A stretch of 64,000 bases of DNA from Drosophila pseudoobscura (lineage: Eukaryota > Arthropoda > Insecta > Diptera > Drosophilidae): NCBI RefSeq assembly GCF_009870125.1, contig NC_046681.1:3720001-3784000 (forward strand), given 5' to 3'. Positions within the stretch are counted from its first letter, which is position 1, and the number at the start of each line of letters is the position of its first letter. Below the pieces are notes generated by a model. The model did not search any database. It saw only the letters and a program-made list of their open reading frames with translations, and was not told the DNA's origin. The position numbers and the translations under genes are program-made. Positions 23,081 to 34,883 of this stretch are shown here, piece by piece.

Positions 23081-23278
23081 TTATGTTATTTTAGCTTATG
23101 TCCAAAACCTTATTGTGACGCTTTCACACGCATAGCCAAAACCCGCTGCTGCACATGCCTACAGCGATTCTTTCCGTTCTTGCATTGGGACCGTCGGATC
23201 GCGTGACCTTCCAATTCCCTTACCACGTTGTAATACAACCTAAAACTACCAATATTAAATAAGCACTATAATATTAAT

Positions 23279-23312
23279 AACGAGGGGGAACGTTGTGAGT
23301 CGCTGCTACATT
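23279..23312 (+). mobile_element. Short DINE-1 5' end
   Basis: CGAGGGGGAACGTTGTGAGT matches the left end of the complete copies, after which similarity stops. It may be a severely truncated copy. Confidence 0.5.
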
Positions 23313-24524
23313 ATTTAAACGCATTATCCCACTGAAATGTCCATTGATCACAATGGAAATGCTCAGCAATAGAATAGGCAATAATAATAATAATTTGTAA
23401 GCCATGTAATTAGCATGTAAATAACACACATCGCACCATCGATACACTCTGTGGGAAATATATACTGTATAATGTATATGGTCTGTGGAGATACCAATAG
23501 TTAAATCAGATAAGAAATATTGAAAGAGGGTGCTCCGATCGAATCGAAATAGAGCTGGAAAAACAGCCAGAAACTAATTCTGTCTATCATGTCAACTATC
23601 CCCACTTATTAATAGTGGGGTAATACTTATGGCTGAGGGATAAATAAATAAATCCTTCAAGTAAATATTTTAAACTAATTTTATCATTAGAGCAAACATA
23701 TTCATAATGGTGTTAATAGCATATAAGAGGCTTCTAGTGTAAATCGAATGAAAACTAAAAAAATTGCTGTTTTTTCAGCTCTTTTTTTATAAATGGTGAT
23801 CAGACGGAATCGGTACGTCTAATAAAGATCTACTCTAAAATTACATGGCTTGTGTTTTACCTACGGTCGACTCACACCCCGTAGCCAACCGCAACATACT
23901 ATGGATCTTCCCTTGATCTTTCCCTGTTCTTCCTTAGTCAATTCAGTACCACGATGAAGTTTTAACTAAAAACGCAATTTTTTTAATATTCTTATTGGTT
24001 TAATGCAATAATGGGTGCTTATGTACGTACTCAATCCTCTTGCCACTTTTACTGAAAGGATTCTAACACTGCGACTCTCAAAACATGAAAGAACATACAT
24101 CAGGTGGCCCAGGCAAAACGCAGCCCTCCTGCCGGCCAACTGGCCGAGCCGCATTGCCGCATGAGGCGCGGCGCGTAGCCGAACGCGAAAATGCCGGAGA
24201 GATAGCTGTTAGACTAATAAGCGAGGAGAAAAGGAGGAGAAAATTATATCTAAACTCACTAAGAGAACTAAGCATGCACGCAAAATGTAAATTCCACTAA
24301 AATTACAATTACTACTAATTACGAGAAATGTATGTGGGATTTGGTAGGAAGTCACAGAGAGCAACAGAGTCTGTAGGGATAACAGAGCAAGTAACAGAGA
24401 GAGAGAGACTAGAAGCGGCCGTCGAACAAAGAGAGGAGAGAACACAGCCTCAACGATCGACGCCAAAGTCTCACTCAGCCACACGTAAATTTCGAGCGCA
24501 AATATTTGCATTAATCTAAATATA

Positions 24525-25390
24525 CAGTGGCCTGCAAAAGTGAGTACATACTCACAATCACTGACTTTCGCCGCCCATAACAGCCAAACGAATAAAGCAA
24601 AGCAAAATAACTTTTTTCCCATATCAATATACTTTATTCTTAGCAAATAGGTAATAATAACAAAACGAAATGAGAAGTTGTCAAAGAGTGAAAAAGAAAA
24701 AAGCATAAAAACTCGCATGTACTCAGTTTTGCACTTTTACAAAAATCAAAGAAAATAACATAGTATTAATATTTTGTCCATAGACCCTTATTAGCTATTA
24801 CTTTATTAACACGGTTTGGCATACTCTCTACCAAATTCTCAATAATAGCTTTTGGAATACGATTCCATTCCAATTCTACGCGGCTCCAGAGATCGCCTAG
24901 GTTGGATGGGGCTGATTTGTACTGACCGAGCCGTCGTTTCACGATTGACCATAAGTTTTCAATCGGATTGAGGTCGGAAGATTGAGCTGGCCACTCCATC
25001 AGTTGAAAATTTTGATTTCCCAGCCATTCTCTAACAATTTTCGCAGTGTGCTTCGGATCTCCATCTTGTTGAAATGTTATTTGTGGTTCGGGATAAGCAC
25101 ATTTTTCCAAAAAATTGGGTAGATGGGTTTGCAAAATGTTTAAGTAGTTCTCTTTTCGCATGATACCATCTATTTTTTGTAGAGGACCAACGTGCCACCA
25201 TGTAAAACATCCCCAAACCATAATATTTCCACCGCCATGTTTTACAGTTTGCTTGACATGATGTCTTTGAAGTTTCTCTTCGAAATTTTGATTCATCAGA
25301 CCAGATAACACGTTTCCAATCATCCGTGGTCCAATTTTTATGATCCCTTGCAAATTTCAACCTTGCTTTAACATTTTTTTCTGACATCGC
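24525..25390 (-). mobile_element. Tc1-family DNA transposon, 5'-truncated, with one terminal repeat
   Basis: The plus-strand edge CAGTGGCCTGCAAAAGTGAG begins at 24525, right after a TA dinucleotide, as expected for a Tc1/mariner terminal repeat at its target site. The transposase on the minus strand shows WSDESKF (first Asp), HGGGNIMVWGCF, FQQDGDPKHTAK (second Asp) and SSDLNPIENLW. There are 34 residues between the second Asp and the Glu, the DD34E signature. A frame break lies near 25270. The N-terminal DNA-binding domain and the opposite terminal repeat are missing. Confidence 0.85.
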
Positions 25391-27069
25391 AGGTTTATTT
25401 TACTTAAAGCACAGCGACCATTGTAATCTTAACTAATCTTAAATAATATTCATAAATAAAGACTAATAATAATAAATAACTACAGAAAACCGGCGCCAAA
25501 TGTATGTGAGAATTATTAATTTAATAATTAATTAATTAATAAGAGGAAGGGGCATAAGATTCTAGTGAATCTAATAGGAATCGTGAAGTTTAGGCTGCTC
25601 AATAGATCTGGACTATCTACGTCTTAAAAATCACACCAAACCTTTTTCTACGATTAATTAAGGATGCTAGGCTTACTAATAATTGCGAAGCCAATATCTC
25701 CCCCATCGAACAAAAACGAAACCTGCAAACAGGTTTATTAAACACCGGAAGCTCCAAAAGAAAACCCCAGGCATCATAGACCGCACAATAAACCTATGAA
25801 ATGATTTTAGCTTTCCCTACAAACCACAAAAGCTTATTAAATACAAACCTCCCGGCGACCTCCCCAATCTTATCGACACAACGCTGACAATCCATAAGAA
25901 TAACTCACACTAATCTGACTCATCAACATAAACCTCCTTAACAACCTCAACCCAAACAACATACAAAAAACTCTCTTCTCTTACTCTTTCTTAAAACATC
26001 AAACATATACAACAAAATAAAAAAAACCCTTTAAATATAAAAATGTATAAAAAGATAACCAAAGTAATGTACAGTGGCGAGCACGTATTTTCTGATATCT
26101 TACTCGTATGAACGCGTCTGCACCAAAGGGATTGGATGAGTTTTTAGGGGCGCGTGAGCTACCGCCTCGGCACCCCTCGACGTTCCCCCCGCTAAGACCC
26201 AACGATTGGGCTTAGCCTAAACAACAATATGTATCACAATGTTGCAACACAGGCATCGTAGACAGGATGGGATTGTGACATCCAAGGGCCATCCTCCGAG
26301 AATGTACATAAACAATTCTCGAAACTACAGTGGGAGCAACGTCGACAATGGAAGACCACCAACAAGCTTAAGAACGGCAAGACAAGGGTCTAGCAGCTAG
26401 TCTGATTCGAGAGTTGAAGTCCAAAAGAACTTATTAAGAAATAAAACATTACATTAAATATTCCAACACACAAGCTTTTATTGGTAAATCTCTCTTGCTA
26501 AACCTCTACCTCTTACAGGACACTCCCATTGATAACTCGTGCAGTCGGAGTGGCGCATGATACCTTGCAAGCACATACTAAATTTAGTCGCGAGTATGTC
26601 AAAACTTATTCAGAACGTGATAAAAGCGTGATACATAAAATGTAAAAAATAAAAAAGTGGATGGAAAGTGGAAATGCGCAAAAGTGGATACATGTACTGT
26701 TTTTAAAAAACTCTCTGAAGGAAACCGATGTCTTTGAATTTAAATTATTGTTTTGTTTTCTTTCTCATTTAATTAAAGTCATCTTTAAAAGACATACTAA
26801 AACGATATCGCACGAATTGATTTATTATTAAAGGTTTTACAGAATTTAAAATGAAAAGTGATGAGCATGAATCTATATGTACGTGCTCGTCACATAAATG
26901 CATAAACTACTTAACACTAATACACAACATTTTTAATTACACCACCACCATCAATAGCAATGTCAAACAACATAGTCCAAGGCCCTGCAGCCAGCGCTAG
27001 TTAAGTTTTGTAAATTTCTCCATCTCTTACAATAATAATAATTATTTTTCTTTCTACATCCAAGTGCTA
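25391..27069. other. Unclassified transposon-like DNA
   Basis: No coding gene is recognised. ACAGTGGCGAGCACGTA at about 26072 and TACGTGCTCGTCACAT at about 26882 form imperfect inverted ends (13 of 16 bases), possibly a small non-autonomous element. A segment at 26275-26516 begins TGTGACA, ends CTTACA and contains AATAAAAC, possibly a solo LTR, but no clear target duplication was found. Both are weak calls. Confidence 0.3.
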
Positions 27070-27783
27070 AAAAATATGGTATTTTTTATTTTATTCGGTT
27101 GAATAACTAATCATCTTGTGATTGCGTCTATCTTTTTAATCCTCATTCGGTATTTTATAATTGGGGTGCCAGCGAAGAAAACATGCCAGGAATATCCGTA
27201 ATTCCCGAGAGCCTCGGGGCCACTACGTGGTTCCAAGCCATAATACGCTGCGATAAACTGGCTTAGGACAATATTTACCAAAAGTCATTCGTATGGACGT
27301 TAAAAAACTGAAGAATATCTTACATTTGCGGTAGCTAGCCCACTTATCGGGGATAATAACGATCTTTGTATCGGTACTCGTGTGTCGGTTTATTGGCTTA
27401 TTAATATTAGGACTGTGAAGCGAATCTAATTTGAATTAATCAGAGTATGACGGGTTTATTTTAGAACTTCACCGCAAATTGCTTTCATAATTTCACACAT
27501 ATTTTATTTTTTTTTTCTGGTGTAAATTGATTTTGTAAATTCAAGTACGAGTACAAGTGGAACTAATCAACAGTCGCGATCCTATCGCGGTGACACTTGA
27601 GTTGCCACTGCAAATCTGTTAGTGCTACCAAATCCTTTCAATAGATATCATATACATTACACGATTCGCATAGCTCAGGTACGTCATCTGAATGGCACAA
27701 CATCCCATCAAAATGGAATCGTTTATAATCTAAATAAAAAAATTTTGACTTAACTTCTGTAGGCGAGCGCTTTGCAGAACAAG
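27070..27783 (+). repeat. 5' flank of Ance copy C with a deletion of the core promoter
   Basis: This matches the flank of copy A in two blocks: A about 1425-1763 against C about 27070-27271, and A about 2153-2796 against C about 27271-27783. At the join, GGCTTAG (C) passes directly into GACAATATTTACC, while in copy A about 390 bases lie between. The missing piece holds the TATA box, initiator, 5' UTR exon and its donor site. The acceptor before the coding exon (CTTCTGTAG) is still present. Confidence 0.75.
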
Positions 27784-30030
27784 ATGAGAGTATTCCTCGT
27801 AGACCTGCTGGCTACGTTGGCGGTGAGTCGATATCAACATCTTGACAAATAGATTCAATGGCTATATTTTGGTAAACATTCTCTGGTTAGCTCGCGCAAG
27901 CCCTGGTGAAGGAGGAGATTCAGGCCAAGGCGTATTTGGAGAATCTGAACAAGGAGCTGGCCAAGCGCACCAACGTGCAAACAGAGGCTGCCTGGGCTTA
28001 TGCCTCCAACATAAACGTTGAGAACGAAAAGAAAAAAATAGAGATATCTGCTGAGTTGGCAAAATTCAGGAGGGAGATTTCGAGCGATTTACAGAAGTTC
28101 CAGTGGCGCAGTTACCAGTCGGAGGATATCAAGAGACAGTTCAAGGCCCTGACCGAACTCGGATATGGCGCCTTGCCCGAGGCTGAATTTGCTGATTTCC
28201 TGGAAACCGTATCCGCCATGGCGTCGAACTTTGCCAAAGTAAAGGTCTGCGACTACAAGGACAAGTTAAAATGCGATCTGGCCCTGGAGCCAGAGATAGA
28301 AGAGATCATCAGCAAGAGCCGGGACCACGAGGAGCTCAAGTACTACTGGCGCGAGTTCTACGACAAGGCAGGCACGGCCGTGCGCTCCAATTTCGAGCGC
28401 TATGTGGAGCTGGTCAATAAGGCTGCCAAACTGAATAGTACGCGGAAACTGGCTGGAGATTCCTCAGAATTCCTTTTCACACTTGTCCCTTCTCTCAGAT
28501 TTCACCTCTGGCGCGGAGTTCTGGTTGGATGATTTAGAGGACGACACCATCGAACAGCAGTTGGATAACATCTTCGCCGAAATCCGCCCGCTTTACGGGC
28601 AGATTCATGGTTATGTGCGCTACCGCCTGAGGAAGTATTACGGCAACGATGTGGTCTCTGAGAACGGACCCATTCCCATGCATCTTCTTGGCAACATGTG
28701 GGCGCAGCAATGGTCTGAGATCGCGGACATTGTTTCTCCCTTCCCCGAAAAGCCACTGGTGGATGTTACCGGAGAAATGGAGAAACAAGGGTACACCCCC
28801 CTCAAGATGTTCCAAATGGCCGATGACTTTTTCACCTCGATGAACCTCACCAAATTGCCGAAGTAAGATTGAAGATTGCTATAATTCCATGTCGAGCCTG
28901 GATCCAAATCTATTTGATCTACAATAGGGATTTCTGGGACAAGTCTATCATCGAGAAGCCCACGGATGGTCGCGACTTGATATGCCATGCCAGCGCCTGG
29001 AATTTGTACATCAAGGACGATGTGCGCATCAAGCAGTGCACCCGCGTTACCCAGGAACAGCTGTTCACAGTCCACCACGAGGTGGGTCATATTCAGTATG
29101 CCCTGCAGTATCAGCACCTGCCCTTCGTGTATTTGGCCGGGGCTAATCCTGGCTTCCATGAAGCCGTTGGGGATGTGGTCTCCCTGTCCGTTTCTACGCC
29201 CAAGCATCTGAAAAGGATCGGCGTGCTGTCGAACTATGTTCGCGATGACGAGGCCCGCATCAAACAGCTATTCTTCACGGCTCTGGAGAAGATCGTGTTC
29301 CTGCCGTTTGCTTTCACAATGGACAAGTACCGATGGGCGTTGTTCCGCGGGGAGGTCGAGAAGGCAAACTGGAACTGTGAGTTCTGGAAGTTGCGTGAGC
29401 AGTATTCCGGCATCGAGCCTCCGGTTGTGCGCAGCGAGAAGGACTTCGACCCCCCTGCCAAATATCACATATCTGCCGATACCGACTATGTTAGGTTTGT
29501 TTGGTCATCTCTCGATGATGATGAGCTTCAGTTGTGACGTAATTTGGTGGTTTCTCGCAGGTACCTCATCTCCTTCATCATCCAGTTCCAGTTCTACAAG
29601 TCCGCCTGCATTAAGGCTGGCCAATACGATGCCAACAATGCGGAGCTGCCCCTTGACAACTGTGATATCTACGGCAGTGCAGCAGCAGGCGAAGCCTTCC
29701 AGTAAGGATTGCTCTCAAATAAGTTACATTGTTTTCTAATCCATGGGGATCCTTTTGTCCACTCCACAGTAACATGCTCTCTATGGGTGCCTCCAAGCCC
29801 TGGCCCGATGCACTGGAGGCCTTCAACGGGGAGCGCATCATGAGTGGCAAGGCCATTGCCGAATACTTCGAACCCCTTCGCGTCTGGCTGGAGGCGGAGA
29901 ACATCAAGAACAGTGTTCACATCGGCTGGACCGCTTCAGATAGTAAGTTATATACTCCCGATCCACTATTGAACTCTCGAATAATCCATTACTTTTCTCC
30001 CCCTTTACTTCAGAGTGTGTGGCCTCTTAA
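27784..30030 (+). CDS. Ance: Ance copy C (secreted M2 zinc peptidase)
   Basis: CDS join: 27784-27822, 27891-28437, 28499-28862, 28928-29494, 29561-29701, 29770-29942, 30014-30030. The exon lengths equal those of copies A and B, giving 615 codons plus stop. The zinc motif is HEVGH with Glu395 kept. Two oddities could reduce function. The signal peptide reads MRVFLVDLLATLA, with Asp in the hydrophobic core where A and B have Ala. The second coding exon is followed by GTACGC where the other copies have GTATGT; without splicing there the frame stays open into the intron for about 30 residues. The copy A type promoter is deleted. AATAAA lies at 30067-30072. Confidence 0.92.
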
Positions 30031-30387
30031 TTTAAATACCTTCTGTTCTCTCACAGTTCATTGCTCAATAAAGTTTATAATTGCCTTACCAGTTTTAAAT
30101 TATTTATACGAACGAGTTTTTATGAGCTTCTACATTCAAATGTTTGTATACCCTCGTAACACAGAGAGTACACGTCGAATTGGTAGGTATGCTTTTTGCG
30201 TAAAATCTAATTCTCATTCTAGTACAAGCGTATCTAATACAAGGTTGGATTGGCTTCGTTGGTCGAAAACACTCAAGCTAAGTTAGTTTATTCCTCGTAC
30301 ACATCTCGCCTCAGTCAGCCAAAAGCTGAGCACAGGGAACACTGGCACAGTGTCATACCCGCTCCGTGCTCCACTTGATTATAATTA

Positions 30388-31494
30388 ACGAGGGGGAACG
30401 TTGTGAGTTGCTGCGGACACCGCAACTCTACGGTTATACCCGATACTAAGTCAGTATGGCTCTCCTCCGGCAGATGGCGCTAATATTTAACGACACGACA
30501 AAGAGTGCGTGCGAGAGAGACAGAAAATCAGTCTGAGCGTGACGTCGGGCGCTGCGTAGCCACTGCAAATTGATTTGTTCCTTTCGGCTATAAACATGAT
30601 CTGATCTGATCCAGATTCAGCAATCTGATAGATATGGTCATTATCTATGATTCTGCGTTTTTAGTTTTCTCAAATCTGCAATATTGTGGATGCAACAGAT
30701 TTTCGTCCTTTGTGGGGGCGGATGGGGGTGGGCCGAAATCCTGAGATATACGTTTTATAGTGACACTTTAAAGGAGTGTGTGTACCAAATTTGGTTACTC
30801 TAGCCTTAATAGTCTCTGAGATTTGTGGTTGCTTCAGATTTTCGTCCTTTGCGGGGGCGGAAGGGGGTGTGGCGAAATTTGGACAGGAAACGGTCAAGGT
30901 CCGATATCACAGGAGTGTGGATACCAAATTTGGTTGCACTGGCTTTTATAGGTTCTGAGATCCTTGAACTCATATTTTGCAATTGGCAAAACCGACCATG
31001 AAACCTGTGTGTTAGAGTGAGACAGAGCGAGAAAGAGTGATATTGTTTTCGTGATTCTGGCTGTAATAATTATACGATCTGGTTCAGATTTTGCACTCTA
31101 GAAGATATACTCATTCTCTACGATTTTAGTTTTCTCGTATCGTCGAAATTGTGGATGCCACAGATTTTTGCCCTTTGTGGGGGCGGAAGTGGGCGGGGCA
31201 AAGTTTTGAAATATTTTTGGAGCAGTGACATATCACAGAAGTCTGGATCCAAAACATCGTTGCTCTAGCTCTTATAGTCTTTGAGCATTAGGCGCTGAAG
31301 GGGACGGACAGACGGACAGACGGACAGACGGACGGACGGACAGACAGACAGGGCTCAATCGACTCGGCTATTGATGCTGATCAAGAATATATATACTTTA
31401 TAGGGTCGGAAACGATTCCTTCTGGACGTTACACACATCCACTTTCACCACAAATCTAATATACCCCAATACTCATTTTGAGTATCGGGTATAA
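30388..31494 (+). mobile_element. Complete DINE-1/INE-1-type Helitron-derived element
   Basis: It starts CGAGGGGGAACGTTGTGAG, has a subterminal TTATACCCGATACT arm near 30435 and the inverse arm AGTATCGGGTATAA at its 3' end, a (GACGGACA)n tract at about 31303-31350 and the CGACTCGGCTATTGATGC core. It splits the Ance/Ance-2 spacer that is continuous in copies A and B (GATTATAATTA on the left, CTACTGGGTGCTCAGCC on the right), so it inserted after the duplication or was absent from the conversion tract. The GTCY-type repeat and core are hallmarks of DINE-1. Confidence 0.88.
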
Positions 31495-31702
31495 AAATTG
31501 GCTACTGGGTGCTCAGCCAATAGTCGACTGGGCTTCTGGCCATGGCCTCTGTCGTCGGCCTCCGTTGGTTAGTTGGTATCGAGAGCTGCGCCGGCGCAGA
31601 ACGTCTGAAAAAGTTTGCGAAGGTTGGATATTGTGCCGGGAATTTAAATGAGCCACGACTGAGTTGCGAAAGTAAATTTGTACGAGTAGAAAGTGTGGGA
31701 CT

Positions 31703-33725
31703 ATGGGGAGGTTGTTGGTGGTTTTGGTGAGTCCAAGCGCCGTTGAAGTTTTGCCCAAAGGAGATGATTTCAACATGACATCCCTTCCATTCAGATCTTT
31801 GTAGGCTTTGTCCTGCCTAGTTCCTCGACTGACTCTACTTTGACTACCTTCCTCGTAGAGGCCAACCAACAACTGGCCGGCATCTATGATCAGGTGGTCT
31901 TGGCCCAGTTGCAGAATGAGTTACGTGGATCCAACGATATTGTAGCTCTCCTCGAGATGGAAATAGCGGACGAAAAGCTGCTGAACTACCTAAAATCTCT
32001 GATGGCTCATCTGGCAAAGTTCAAGCGTTTGAAGTTGGGGGATGCCACCCAGAAGAGGCAGCTGGAGAGGATACCGAGGCTGGGCTACAATGCCTTGGAT
32101 GGCATGGAGCTCGCTCAAGTTTATGCGCTCGCCTCCAACATGAGCGACAGCTACCGCAACGTCCTACTATGCGCTTATAAGCAGCCAGGGAATTGCACTT
32201 TGCGGCTAATACCAGAGGTTCAGGCAATAGTCCAGGAGAGCCGTGACCTGGATGAGATCGAGTACTACTGGTATGAGTGGCGAAAGCAGACTGGACTGGC
32301 CACTCGGGATCAGTTTGTGGCCTTCATGGAGTTGTATAAGAAGACCGCCCAACTTAATGGATATCCGCGGGCCCAAGATTATTGGTTCCGATCGCTGGAG
32401 ATGGGCGGAGCGCAGACCATGTCATTGCTGGATCGGCTGATGGCTGGACTGAGGCCGTTGTTCCTTCAGTTCCACGCTCATGTTAGGGGTTCCTTGAGAA
32501 AGATGCACGGAGAACGGTTGGTGCCCCGGGGCAGACCGTATCCACAGCATCTGGCCGAGGTCTTCATAGGAAACGCCTTTAGACGGGTTCGTGCCGAGTG
32601 GTATGTGGACTTACCATCGCCCCTGGCGGGGCTGGCAAATATCACCCAAGACCTCCATCGTCGCGGGTTGAGCACTACGCAGAGAGTGTTCTGGAATGTG
32701 GCCGAGTACTTTAGGGGACTTGGTCTGCCATTGCTGGAAAGGTAATTCCGATAAAACAGATATTCTCCAGCAAGGAATTTTCAAAGTGATCTCTTCCAGC
32801 TCCCTTTGGACAAATGCTCAGGTCGTGGCTGCTGATGATGACGACAGTTGCTGGCACAAGGTCTGGCGGTATTACACCCTTCCCATAACCAACTTCACCT
32901 ACTGTCCCCTAAATGACGAGGAGCGTTTCCTCAATATGTTTGAGGCCCAGAGTGATCTTTATTACAACCGAGCTGCCTCCGGCCAGCCAACCCTGTTGCG
33001 CGATGAGCCCTTTCCCAGCTTCGGCGATGCCATTGGCAAGTGCTTCTCCCTGGCGGCCACCTCTCCACGCTACCTTCAGAAGTTGGGCTTGCTGCAGGAG
33101 GGAAAGTGGCTCGAGTTGCCCGCTCGACTGAACCGCTTGTATGTGCACGGTCTGCGCGTGGTCTTCCTGCTGCCCGTCTTCTATGTCCTCGATCGCTATC
33201 GTGTGGAGGTCCTAAGTGGACACATCCGAGCGGACGACAACGAGGCCTACTGGCGACTGACGGAACATTACACGGGAGCGGCAGCCCCTCGGAAACGCAG
33301 TAACGAACAGTTTGACGTCCCAGCCAAGTTGCTTATGGAGGTGGATGACCAGTATGCCAGGTTGAAAGCCTATGTGGAGAATCTCCTAGCAAATGTCTTG
33401 ATCAATTATCCCTTTCAGCAACATCCTGAGCACCGTTCTACAGTTTCAGCTGCTCAAGCATTACTGCACAACGACGCTTCAGTTCGGAAAGGATAACCCT
33501 AGGAAAGCTTTGGATCTCTGCGATCTTTCCGACCAGCGTCAGATCGGTGCCAGTCTACAGCGTGCCATGGCACTAGGCTCATCCGTGCCCTACAGCGACG
33601 TCCTGCAGGAGTTGGTGGGTGAGCCGGAGATCAATATTGATGGGTTGTTGGCCTACTTCAAGCCCCTACACGATTGGTTGGTGCAGCAGAATCAGCTACA
33701 AAATCTGGATGTGGGTTGGGCATAG
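31703..33725 (+). CDS. Ance-2: Ance-2, catalytically dead ACE-like protein, copy C
   Basis: CDS join: 31703-31726, 31795-32741, 32800-33360, 33419-33725, giving 612 codons plus stop with exon lengths equal to copy A. I see only three or so amino-acid differences from copy A (MAHLAKF for MPHLAKF, DATQKR for DASQKR, KQPGN for KQPRN). Like copy A it has a signal peptide and lacks both zinc His residues and the third ligand Glu. It lies next to Acyp2 with no repeat at the junction, so this 3' end is probably the original one. The near identity with copy A indicates a very young duplication or ongoing gene conversion. Confidence 0.9.
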
Positions 33726-34532
33726 AATACATAGTATTAAAAGAAAAAAAATTTTTTGCTTCTGAAATCCCATAAGGTTACAAAAATCAGAGTGAAACCA
33801 TCGAAAATTGGGGCGTTGACTGTCAAGAGTAATGTGTTGTTGAGCCTTTGTATACACATATCTCGGGAAAATGTTTCACTTTGGGGAAGTAGGTCCTTCC
33901 CCATACCATTCTAGGGCTAGACGGTAATTGGGAAATATAGTTTATATCCGTATTTTTGGTGCCCTTCTCGTACCTGGAAGTAGGGAACAGGATGTTTTTT
34001 TACCTACTATTGAATCTTTTTCGTTTACAACGCTTCTGTTTAAAAGCATTTTTATTTTTCGATGAAGATTATGAATGGTTGGGAATTTCCAACTCAGCCT
34101 GTAAGTATGCCTTTTATTGTACAGTAGAATTCATGTCAAATTCATGTGGAAATGTAATTGAAGATGTGACCTTTCGAGACAATTTAATCGTTGGAAACTA
34201 GGGTTCCTAGAATTATCCCAAAATAATTTAAGTTTAAGGATTCGAGAACATGACTATAGACGATGGGCATAGATGCCGAATTATTAGTTGCATACAATTC
34301 AACATCAAATTAAAATGCTAAAGAAATCGAAAACTTTGTGAAGGATTCTTTAAAGTTATCATCTATGAATCGTGCCGTCCTTCATCGAAATACGCTTAAA
34401 GTTTCAGTATTTAAACGCACCTTGCTCTCTGATTTTAAAATCAACTTATTACTCAAAATAAAAATGGAATATCAAATAAATGAATGAATACAAAATTCAA
34501 AATTGAATGTCGTGTTTCGGTACCGCTAAAAC
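33726..34532. other. Spacer between Ance-2 copy C and Acyp2
   Basis: Up to about 34158 this is the duplicated flank shared with 7635-8106. From 34159 to 34532 it is unique, AT-rich sequence leading to Acyp2. No gene is seen. A promoter for Acyp2 is expected here but no clear TATA element stands out. Confidence 0.55.
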
Positions 34533-34883
34533 ATGTTTACCGACGGTGTCTTCTCGTGCGAGTTCGAGGTATATGGTAAGGTCCAAGGCGTCTATTTCCG
34601 GCATCATGCCATGATCAAGGCCAAGACCATGGGACTTCGGGGCTGGTGCATGAACACGGCAAAAGGCACTGTCAGGGGCTACATGGAGGGGCGGCTTCCC
34701 GAGATCGACGTGATGAAGGAGTGGCTGAAAAACACGGGCAGTCCCGAGTCGAATGTCGAGAGGGTGAAGTTCAGTAGGCCACGTGAGAAGGAAGGATATG
34801 GCTTTCCCAATTTCCACGTCAGAGCCGATGGCTATGCAGAGACTTCAGTTCCAAAAAAAAACAAAAGAGTCCGACTATATTGA
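34533..34883 (+). CDS. Acyp2: Acylphosphatase
   Basis: A single exon of 116 codons plus stop. It has the acylphosphatase signature GKVQGVYFR at residues 15-23 and GWCMNTAKGTVRG at 37-49. The catalytic pair is Arg23 and Asn41, the same numbering as in vertebrate muscle acylphosphatase. The family hydrolyses acyl phosphates such as carboxyl-phosphate groups and is cytosolic; there is no signal peptide. The roughly 98-residue core is followed by a Lys/Arg-rich tail (PKKNKRVRLY). The start at 34533 is the only Met before the domain. AATAAA occurs at 35174-35179, about 290 bases after the stop. In D. melanogaster I recall Acyp2 in this neighbourhood; the symbol rests on that and on the family. Confidence 0.9.
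   Translation: MFTDGVFSCEFEVYGKVQGVYFRHHAMIKAKTMGLRGWCMNTAKGTVRGYMEGRLPEIDVMKEWLKNTGSPESNVERVKFSRPREKEGYGFPNFHVRADGYAETSVPKKNKRVRLY

Larger units (their letters stand above)
22817..24524. other. Repeat-derived and AT-rich DNA without recognised genes
   Basis: It contains an unclassified repeat at about 22975-23080 (inverted partner at 14800-14915) and a short DINE-1 5' end at 23279-23312 (CGAGGGGGAACGTTGTGAGT). The minus-strand open frame at 24209-24718 encodes only hydrophobic low-complexity sequence and is not considered a gene. Confidence 0.5.

Noticed and set aside
24209-24718. Minus-strand 169-codon hydrophobic open frame
   Set aside because: Leu/Ser/Phe-rich translation of an AG-rich region, overlapping a Tc1 terminal repeat; no recognisable membrane-protein family.
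25490-25520. GGCGCCAAATG-like primer-binding-site motif
   Set aside because: No LTR pair or retroviral-type coding sequence lies next to it.
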